Source: Saxidomus purpurata
Lineage: Eukaryota; Mollusca; Bivalvia; Venerida; Veneridae
NCBI GenBank assembly: GCA_022818135.1
Contig: JAFMSR010000014.1
Coordinates: 34,089,051 to 34,153,050, forward strand
Direction: 5' to 3'
DNA: 64,000 nucleotides
Positions within the stretch are counted from its first letter, which is position 1. The number at the start of each line of letters is the position of its first letter. Positions 56,639 through 64,000 of this stretch are shown one piece after another. The position numbers were made by a program, and so were the translations under genes. The notes beneath the pieces were generated by a model. The model ran no database searches. It was given only the letters and a program-made list of their open reading frames with translations, and was not told the DNA's origin.

Positions 56639-58191
56639 AGTGTGGTCCATGTAGTAAGTGTAGAAAACGAACGGAAAACATGCTTTCAAAGAACAGACTA
56701 TTTACTTCAGAACAAGATGATGAGGTCAAAGATGTAGTTGCCGATACGCAAGTTAGGACAGTTACCCCAAGTACCAGCACCTCACCCGAACAGATAGGGC
56801 ATAAAAGGGGAAGCAACCTGTTTGGGCTTTGTTTGCCAGATTCGATGCAAGTGTCACAAAGGAAGGACCCAAATTTGTCACTTATAGTTAAAGCATTAGA
56901 GGAAGGTCAAAAACCTACAAGTGACATCATGATAAAGCAGAGCCCTGCCGCACGCCATTACTGGATCCTTTGGGACGCATTAACCTTGAAAGATGGTACA
57001 ATGTACAAGATTTTCAGTAAGCAAGACGGGACAGATGAATACACTCAATTGATTGTACCAGTAGAACACATTAAAACAGTGATGCATTTAGGACACGATT
57101 CACCTACTGGGGGACACCTTGGTATACACAAAACTAAAGCCAAGATACAGACGCATTACTATTGGTTCAATATGAGAGAAGATATTCGCTTATACATACA
57201 GCAATGCGACATCTGTGCAGCTGACCGTAAACCACAGAAACCACCTAGAGCTCCACTTGGTAGACTGGCAGCAGGTGCACCTTGGGACCTTTTGGCTGTT
57301 GATTATGTTGGACCTTTCCCAATAACCTCACGTAACAACAGATATGTGATGGTATTAACTGACCATTTCACCAAGTACGTTGAGGTCATAGCAGTGCCAA
57401 ACCAGGGTGCTGAGGAATGCGCATTAAGGATCCTGAACGACGTCATCGCCAGATGGGGTACTCCATTAGCTATCCACAGTGACCAAGGACCTGCATTTGA
57501 GAGTCAAGTGTTCAAATCCCTGTGCTCCATGCTCCAAATTAGAAAGTCCAGATGCAGTGCAAGAAACCCCAGAGGTAACGGACAGGTAGAACGGTTCATG
57601 AAAACTTTGGTGAGGATGATAAAAGCCTATCTGGTTGGCGAACAAGACCAGTGGGACCTATATCTCGGATGTTTAGCGGGAGCATATAGGTCAACACCCA
57701 ATGAGACCACCAGGATGTCACCCAACCTCCTCACAATTGGCCGAGAAATCCGCCTACCTGCTGATCTTGTTTTTGGTCACGTTGATGAAACAGCATGTGA
57801 TGAAGGAAAACTAGGGCAGTATGTGCTGAGCCTTAAGGATAAGATGATACACGCACATGATGTAGCTAGAAGACATCTTGAATCAAACACGAAACGATAC
57901 AAGGAGATATATGATGCAAAAATGTCGTTCACTGTTTATGATACAGGCGATTTAGTGTGGTGTCTCCATGAAGTCAGAAAAGTAGGTGTGACACCGAAAC
58001 TTGAAAAGGCATATGACGGACCCTTTGTAGTGAAAGTAAAAATGACAAAAATAAATTTTGTACTTCAACTCGATGAGAAAGGATCCGAAAGGGTGGTTCA
58101 TCACAACAAGTTAAAGATGTATGAAGGATCCAGACCTCCAAGATGGGCATTTCAACTGTCCGAGCACTTAAAAAAGCAAAAGAAGCAATAA
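56500..58191 (+). CDS. pol: Pol part 2: RNase H end and integrase (frame-separated)
   Basis: The authentic reading starts near 56513 with FDFAIQYRPGKQ and DALSRC, the usual end of gypsy RNase H. The integrase follows: a zinc-binding H-H-C-C region (HLGHDS, GGHLGIHK, CDICAADRK), then a DD35E core with D at 57301 (VDYVG), D at 57481 (HSDQG) and E at 57589 (GQVERF), 35 residues between the last two. A GPY/F-type module (AYDGPFVVKV) lies near the end. No chromodomain is seen. The ATG at 56500 lies in a shadow region, so this is probably the rest of Pol rather than a separate gene. Confidence 0.9.
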   Translation: MDRDIGPFDFAIQYRPGKQQGHCDALSRCEYPKDCTCNEVDTSEPLKCGPCSKCRKRTENMLSKNRLFTSEQDDEVKDVVADTQVRTVTPSTSTSPEQIGHKRGSNLFGLCLPDSMQVSQRKDPNLSLIVKALEEGQKPTSDIMIKQSPAARHYWILWDALTLKDGTMYKIFSKQDGTDEYTQLIVPVEHIKTVMHLGHDSPTGGHLGIHKTKAKIQTHYYWFNMREDIRLYIQQCDICAADRKPQKPPRAPLGRLAAGAPWDLLAVDYVGPFPITSRNNRYVMVLTDHFTKYVEVIAVPNQGAEECALRILNDVIARWGTPLAIHSDQGPAFESQVFKSLCSMLQIRKSRCSARNPRGNGQVERFMKTLVRMIKAYLVGEQDQWDLYLGCLAGAYRSTPNETTRMSPNLLTIGREIRLPADLVFGHVDETACDEGKLGQYVLSLKDKMIHAHDVARRHLESNTKRYKEIYDAKMSFTVYDTGDLVWCLHEVRKVGVTPKLEKAYDGPFVVKVKMTKINFVLQLDEKGSERVVHHNKLKMYEGSRPPRWAFQLSEHLKKQKKQ

Positions 58192-58641
58192 CGTTTTATG
58201 TGTAATATGTACATGTACATTTAAAATAAACTGAAGTTTTTGATACATTTTCAATGTTAATATCTTATTTTTAACTCTTCTGAGAAGTGCAAAAGTGTAT
58301 AAACATAATTATGTAAACATGCTTTTGGAAGTTAAAGAAACTTACAGCTATATTTTGTTTGTATCTAACAAAATGCTAGTGTACAATTTTAAACATTAAT
58401 TGAAAACAGTTAACACAGGAAAAATTAAGGTGTATAGTGTTTAAGCAAGGTACAAGTAATACCTAATAAACAACAGATTCTACTGCTGTAGGTAAAATAT
58501 AAGAAAGCCGAGGCGAGAGTGAATACAGTTCTGAGCGTTTGCGAAAAAAAACAACAGAGACACCGTGCGTGAATCACTTCATGAATAAAGGGCCAGCGTC
58601 AAACTCCGTAATATTCGCGAGAAAGACTTCGCTGTCAGCTA
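58192..58641. other. Spacer between pol and ORF3
   Basis: This 450 bp non-coding stretch contains several AATAAA-like strings (ttaaaataaactg near 58221; ctaataaacaac near 58463). No gene is seen. Confidence 0.5.
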
Positions 58642-59994
58642 ATGACCAGTAACCGTGCAAGTAGATACATGTCATGGCCCAATCCTTATAGATTTTCTTA
58701 CTTGTATTTTCAGGCTACAATGTCACTCTCACAGTTTCGCAGTAGAGGGCGCGCATACCAATGTAAGAAGTGTGGAAAGATCGACAGAAAGGGGCGAATG
58801 GTGTCACACATCTTAAAACACCATGTACCATTTGACAGAGTACCGTTTTCATGCTCTCTTTGTTCATTCCGTTGTACAGAGAAACAGTCCCTTATCCAGC
58901 ATATTAGGCAATATTCAAGACACCAGGAGGAGGAGGCTAAATCTGGAACCCCAGACTACACGAAAATCTTAAGAATGGCAGCAAAACCTTACAGCATCGG
59001 GGATGAAGACATGTGTCAATTAAGCAGAGAGAACTCTCTTAAATGGCACGCAAGAAACTACAATGTGCAGACAGAGAACCCGCTAGATGACAGTGAAGGT
59101 CTATTTGAAGAAGACGATGACGAGGTGGTGATGTCCGGAGGAATTCCCCTTCCCAAATGGTTAGTCACAGGCTTTGGGAATGCTCCATCAAAAGCACAGA
59201 CCAATATGCAGCCAGTTGAAGCAGCCCCCAGAGACTCACTACAGCAGATACCACAGCTCTTCTTTGCATCAAAAGTACACAAGGAGGTCCCAGTCAGCAC
59301 TGTTACACAGCAGAAGATTCTACAGGTGCCATGTGTTCAGACAGTAAAACCAAAAGTCTATTCCGCTTTACAACCTGGACTACAAGCAGTAAACACCCAG
59401 ACAATCCATGAAGCCTCAGATTTGTGCGCTGGCCTGAGTACCATAAATTCAACCGATTTAGGTGCATTGCAACCAGTTGGAAGCCTATTTCCAAGTGCAC
59501 TTAACACACCCCTGCTGTATAGCCACACACCCTCCCAGACGCCCTTGCTGGATGAACAACAGGACTCAATACTGCCCCAACTGCAGATACAGGAGACCGA
59601 TCTTATCGACCCACTATACAGAGAGGCAGCGAACGAGGAGCCAAACCAGAAGAAACCACGACTACATGAGAAGGCGGACACGGCAGAGACTACATTCACT
59701 AAACCAGATGTTACCTCCGTTATTATGGATGCCGCTAAGTTAATTGCCACTGCGATTGACTCTAACACCAGGGCAATACGCAATAATGAAAAGGCATTAG
59801 ATAAGGTGACTGCTGAATTGAGCCGTATTGAGCGCAAGGTCCATTTTATTGAAAGAGCGTTTTCCCAGAAAGAGGCCAATACTGTGTCTCCATGTAATAG
59901 TCACAACAAGGAAAACAAGGACAATTCAAAAGGAAGCCTAAGCAAACCAAGACAACCACTGAAGAGTGTTGTAACAAAACCAAGGGAGAAATGA
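58642..59994 (+). CDS. ORF3: C2H2 zinc-finger protein of the LTR element
   Basis: The 450-codon frame sits in the place of env but encodes no signal peptide or membrane segment. From the internal ATG at 58720 (residue 27) it begins MSLSQFRSRGRAY. Two zinc-finger-like units follow: C41-X2-C44-X11-H56-X3-H60, and C71-X2-C74-X12-H87-X6-H94, the second with unusual spacing. An acidic patch (about 153-162, FEEDDDEV), a long glutamine/proline-rich region, a likely coiled coil (about 365-410) and a basic tail complete it. A splice acceptor (cttgtattttcag) ends at 58713, seven bases before the internal ATG. Function is unknown; DNA/RNA binding or transcription control is inferred. Confidence 0.85.
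   Translation: MTSNRASRYMSWPNPYRFSYLYFQATMSLSQFRSRGRAYQCKKCGKIDRKGRMVSHILKHHVPFDRVPFSCSLCSFRCTEKQSLIQHIRQYSRHQEEEAKSGTPDYTKILRMAAKPYSIGDEDMCQLSRENSLKWHARNYNVQTENPLDDSEGLFEEDDDEVVMSGGIPLPKWLVTGFGNAPSKAQTNMQPVEAAPRDSLQQIPQLFFASKVHKEVPVSTVTQQKILQVPCVQTVKPKVYSALQPGLQAVNTQTIHEASDLCAGLSTINSTDLGALQPVGSLFPSALNTPLLYSHTPSQTPLLDEQQDSILPQLQIQETDLIDPLYREAANEEPNQKKPRLHEKADTAETTFTKPDVTSVIMDAAKLIATAIDSNTRAIRNNEKALDKVTAELSRIERKVHFIERAFSQKEANTVSPCNSHNKENKDNSKGSLSKPRQPLKSVVTKPREK
58700..58714 (+). promoter_or_regulatory. Candidate splice acceptor for ORF3 mRNA
   Basis: The sequence ttcttacttgtattttcag/gctacaATG has a pyrimidine-rich tract and CAG just before the internal ATG at 58720. It suggests ORF3 is translated from a spliced subgenomic RNA, as env is in gypsy-type errantiviruses. 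The donor was not located. Confidence 0.55.
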
Positions 59995-60760
59995 ACTTGC
60001 TAATGAACAAACATTTTAGAATCACACATATGGAACTTTGGAAGTACTTGAACGTTTAAGTTAAATACTACGGGTCAAAAGATGGAAGAACTTTAACTTT
60101 AAAATAAAACAAAGTGAATAGTGTAACTGAACTGTGAACATAGTAATTAGTTGAATAACGTGAAGGAGTAGAAACTTTTCTCGTGAGATCAAAACATTAT
60201 ATAAAATGTTTGAGGAACAGTTATTTGTAATAATAACAAAGGCAGACAGTGGAACAAGAGCTATCTATTTTAAAATGTTACACCTTACATGAACTGTGAA
60301 AAGTTAAGGAAAAAACAGTGCAATTGATGATGTACACTTTAGTATAGACAGTTGGAACTTTAGAAGTTACAAAGGCAAGTTTGTCTTAAACTTGGTGCAT
60401 GCATAACATGCAATACACAAAGACATTCTTAGTTATTTAAGATTGAACTTTACTTTATCTAGTTAGAACAGTTTAACTATTGCTAGTGATTTGAAGTGTT
60501 CAAAATTTAATGTTTTAAATTTTTTTTTAAATTCTAGTCAGTATTCACTACTTTAATTGTTGTCGTAAAATGTTGTTATATTGTTATGAGTGATAAGTAA
60601 CGCGAGAAGACATTTAAACTACTTTTGTGTTAAATTAAAGATATAGCGCATTAAATATTAAATGACAAGTCTTAACTGTAAAGACGTTGTATTTTTCTAA
60701 AACAATATAAACAGTAATTTAGATGGCAACAGGAGTTTAGCCATAGAAACAAGGGGGTAA
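59995..60760. other. 3' untranslated region and polypurine tract
   Basis: There is no gene. The segment is AT-rich, with repeated 'actttaa/ttgaac' strings like those of the LTR start. Just before the 3' LTR lies the purine run aaacaagggggtaa (60747-60760), the likely polypurine tract. Confidence 0.6.
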
Positions 60761-62378
60761 TGTTATGTTCCGGGAAATGAACAAAACTGTTAACAACAGA
60801 ACAGAACAGAACTTTAACTGAACTTACTTACTTATGAACTTGTATGAACTGTACTTGAACTGATCTGAGCTATTCTTGAATTCATTCCCATTTTAGATGG
60901 ATTCTGCTGATGTTAACCAGCCATAAAATGTACAATGAGCTGAGTTTCATTTAAAAATCAAAACCACAGACTCATTTATACAGGTTATAAGCTAGTTTAA
61001 ATCTGTAGTACTTGTAAGTCACTTTTGAACTGTTGAATTCCTATCACAGTTTGTTCAGTTTTCGCTATACATGTATATTTCCAAATTACATGCATTATTT
61101 TTGCACTTTAATCCATTGCCATGTTAAGAAATCTTATTGCAACTGGTAGCATACGCATTTCTGCACTATTCTGCCAAGTAACTTTATTTAATTCCATGTA
61201 TTTCTGCAGATATAGTCATTTATTGAGTTAAACATGTGTTTACTTTTTCTCTGTGGCAGCCATTTATCGCAATGCATTATGGACCGTTTTAGTCGGTTGT
61301 TACGGACAACTACCTGTCAAACTTGTAAACAAAACATGAGTCTGCAGAACCTTGCATCTTTTAGCTTGCCAAAGGTATAGAACTGGTTTAAATAGCCTTT
61401 GAATATGATACATAATGTGTATAACTTCAGATTTTTCTTGTTTTTACTGTTAAAGTCAAGTATCAGTTTTTTAACCATTTCTGGTCGAATCAACCAAAGT
61501 TGTTGGGAGAAACGATCACTTGCAGAAGCAGCCACGACCGAATTTGGTTGATCAACCTCTTCAACCACTATTTTGGGTTGATTTTAGCGTATGGGTATAA
61601 AAAGGCCCAGATTTTCGGTTGAGGAGGAGTTTACACCAGAATTTCCAACAGACAACTACGCTCATTTGGTTCTTAGAGATTATTAAGTAAATTTTACAAA
61701 GTACGTTGTCGGCTGTTAAAATTTGTTGGAAAGACATTTAATTAATTCTTTAAAGATAAAGAGACACTTTTTGAAGTAATTTTGATGAACTTTTACATTA
61801 AACATATACTGTTGCTCTTGTGAAGCACTGTTTATTGGATTATTTGGTTTTGTCAATAGTCAGTCACGGTCTACTGGTTCGCCATTTTCGTTGCGCGTAA
61901 AAACTATGGAAAGCCATTTTCGTCTTACATAGATAGCTACAGTTTTCATGAAGTCATTATCTGTGTCACTCTAAGTTATCTAGAATTTACAAGTACTGTT
62001 GTTATTGTTAATATAACAAGTTGACTTTATAGATTTGCACAGACTATATAACACTTTGAAGTTATTCTGAATTGGTTGTAAACTGCAATATTTTCAAGGG
62101 TGTATCTCACCCTATATTAAAGTCATTAATTTCAACGGATTTCGTGTTATTCATTTCGCAGTGTATTTACACTAGAACAAGTTTAGTCCTGGTATAACCA
62201 ATACTAAGTAACAAAGCTATAGGTAATAGGTATAAACTGGTTTGTCCACTGAATGAAGCTGCCATTGCTGAACCTAGCACGCTACCAAACTATTATCAAA
62301 AGGGGCATATCCAGATACCTGTACAGGACACAACTTAAACACGCTACCCATTCTTAATCAAATGTCTAACACGTGACA
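60761..62378 (+). repeat. 3' LTR
   Basis: The sequence matches 50644-52261 over its full 1618 bp, with one difference noticed near the end (gtctaacacg instead of gtctagcacg). The TATA box is at 61596-61603. It is followed by ATAT, the target duplication. Confidence 0.95.
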
Positions 62379-62399
62379 ATATTGAATGAAATAGGTTTT

Positions 62400-62900
62400 T
62401 TTTCTCATAAAATACTTCAGAAGCACGAATTATGCGTAGAAACAATAAATACACGCCATTTCATTTTGATATTTTAAATTTTAGATTCATAAGTTTACGT
62501 TACTTGAAGAGCTTTCGTTGCAAGCAGACTTTTCGCTGCCAGCAGCCCAGCAGACCAGCCGCTAAGCAGACCAGCAGACCAGCAGCTCAGCAGACCAGCA
62601 GCTCAGCAGACTAGCAGCTCAGCAGACTAGCAGCTCAGCAGACCAGCAGATCAGCAGCCGAAACTTCAAAGTTTAAAATACGACAGAAGCACGTAGATAC
62701 AATTAATATACATTTTGATATTTTATATCTTATACCGGTATTCATTTGCTTCCGTTACTTGAAGATTTTTTGATGCAAGCAGACTTTTCGCTGCCAGCAG
62801 CCCAGCAACTCAGCAGACCAGCCGCTAAGCAGACCAGCAGCTCAGCAGACCAGCAGACCAGCAGCTCAGCAGACTAGCAGCTCAGCAGACTAGCAGTTGT
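62400..62900 (+). repeat. CAGCAG-rich tandem units, right of LTR element
   Basis: Two units follow, about 62400-62670 and 62671-62900. Each has 'cagaagcacg...tagaNacaat', 'cattttgatatttt', 'gttacttgaag' and 'cagacttttcgctgccagcagcccagca', then a CAGCAG(ACC/CTCAG) tract. Together with 50374-50643 they form one array split by the LTR element. Confidence 0.85.
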
Positions 62901-63914
62901 TCTTTTTAATGGATTTTCAGGACATTCTCGACACTTTCTAATTCGGTCAACCAGTTGCTGTATGATTCAAATACATTTTCCATTCAATCTAGCAGCTTTA
63001 TAAATGTATGTATTACTTCTATATTTGCAGATATGTTACAATATGAAAAAAATTTGGCCCTGATTTCAACACTGCAGTTTCAAAAACAAAACAGTAGATT
63101 CAAAAGGTTGTATTATTTATTAAAAAACTAAGAAATAATATGAAAATGTAAAAACAAAAACAAGAGGGACTAAGTTTCTCACCTGACCTTTTGACCATGA
63201 ACTTAATCTTATGGCACACTTTCTTGAAGACATGTTTGTTGATGATCCATAAATTAGTTCATGAGGAGTTGTTTAAAGTTTTTTCAACTTTTAGCTCTAA
63301 AGGCCCCTACAAGAGGTCAAGCAGAACCTTTTAACAACACAATACAATACAACAATACATGGCTGCTACAGACTAAGCTTGTTGTAATTCTGACCAATAC
63401 TTTCAGAAAGTCTTAAGTACAAATGTTGAAGATGAACGACGGATTATTATATGGATGTCGGACCATCGGCCCTATGCTAATAGCTCACACCGGAACCAAA
63501 GGGTTCAGGTGAGGCTAAAATAATTTGGGGAATCCTAGTAAATTTGACCTTTGGGGTACCTGCCCCTGAACCGAAAAACGTCTGTCCCTTACAAAGACAA
63601 ATCCCTATATGAAAGTTGTTGAAGATAGAGGCAGTACTTAAGAAAATTCACTAATGCCAGGGTGAAGACAATACCCCTCCTTATTCTTTGAATAGTCGAG
63701 CTAAAACTCGAGTCTTACATGCCATACAGATACATGTAGATAAATTTTTTCAGCATATAAGATACATGGTATAGTACGACAAATAAAATCAATAAAAATA
63801 AATATCACATTCGACAATGACTAGGCATTAAAAATTAAAAAGAGTTTTGAGAATTAATGATTACAACATTACCAATAATCATTAACATTAAGTAACAGAC
63901 ACATATATCCAGGA
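62901..63914. repeat. AT-rich DNA with dispersed repeat fragments
   Basis: 63160-63540 contains pieces of the dispersed families ('ttgatgatccataaattagttcatgag', 'agctctaaaggcccctacaagaggtcaagcagaacctttt', 'cggaccatcggccctatgctaatagctcac'). No gene is recognised. Confidence 0.5.
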
Positions 63915-64000
63915 TGACCCCGCTGGGGTTTTATATTAATGAAGAAATGAATTTTCTTATAATGAATTTGTATTTTTGTGATACTTTTATCGCAGAATGA
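63915..64000 (-). repeat. Inverted copy of the 43.6-45.9 kb satellite unit
   Basis: Read on the minus strand, the window end gives 'tcattctgcgataaaagtat', 'cacaaaaatacaaattcatt', 'ataagaaaat' and 'aaccccagcgggg'. This is the large unit of the satellite at 43590-45930. The array probably continues past the window. Confidence 0.8.

Larger units (their letters stand above)
50644..62378 (+). mobile_element. Full-length Ty3/gypsy-type LTR retrotransposon
   Basis: The 11,735 bp element has LTRs of equal length (1618 bp), TG...CA ends and a flanking ATAT duplication (50640-50643 and 62379-62382). Downstream of the 5' LTR are a tRNA-Leu primer site, gag, pol in the order protease-RT-RNase H-integrase (which defines Ty3/gypsy), a third ORF and a purine tract before the 3' LTR. 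I noticed a single LTR difference (about 52252 G versus 62369 A), so insertion was very recent. One frame lesion in pol near 56513 probably makes this copy defective unless it is a sequence error. Confidence 0.95.

Overview
The window looks like a stretch of a bivalve mollusc genome. This is inferred from intron-rich C-type lectin exons, tRNA-derived SINE copies, GTGCGCAC-type palindromic arrays, the dispersed 'ggccctatatcgctcacc' and 'accttgtggttttagagaag' repeat families, and a very high load of fold-back and MITE-like DNA. Sequence alone does not fix the species. No bacterial-style operons, rRNA genes, functional tRNA genes or CRISPR arrays are present.

The only host gene I can support is on the minus strand and fills positions 3124-42047. 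It has fourteen coding exons and encodes a predicted type I membrane receptor: signal peptide, four tandem C-type lectin domains (A-D), one transmembrane helix and a very short cytoplasmic tail. Each lectin domain is built from three exons with the same intron-phase pattern (1-0-2-1). The summed coding length is 1842 bases (613 residues plus stop), with every splice site in phase. Its introns are packed with mobile and tandem DNA: a 2.5 kb fold-back element (12706-15171), SINEs, minisatellites, a decayed non-LTR reverse transcriptase (about 23318-24240), and two members of a TIR element family in intron 1.

That family is the most unusual system here. The two elements (29023-35122 and 38249-40741) share TATGGAACGCC termini, have exact 6 and 5 bp target duplications, and carry subterminal arrays of about 21 bp units built around TTATATGCRGTA. 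The larger one holds a 5'-truncated, frameshifted non-LTR retrotransposon (32636-34720) and a TTAA-flanked MITE (29982-30343). The smaller one holds an inner inverted-repeat segment (39154-40672).

From 42.8 to 50.6 kb the DNA is repeats: a low-order repeat array, a GC-rich 9 bp minisatellite embedded in higher-order units of about 170 bp (43590-45930), a MITE with a TATA target duplication (46004-46462), a palindromic GTGCGCAC array, a SINE and a 10 bp-type minisatellite.

The right end carries a complete, very young Ty3/gypsy-type LTR retrotransposon (50644-62378). It has 1618 bp LTRs with only one difference that I noticed, an ATAT target duplication, a tRNA-Leu primer site, Gag, Pol (protease, RT, RNase H, integrase) and an extra C2H2 zinc-finger ORF where env would lie. 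Gag and Pol are joined by a textbook -1 frameshift site (TTTAAAC plus stem-loop). A splice acceptor sits just before an internal ATG of the third ORF. A single-base lesion separates RNase H from integrase. The element has inserted into an array of CAGCAG-rich units of about 250 bp.
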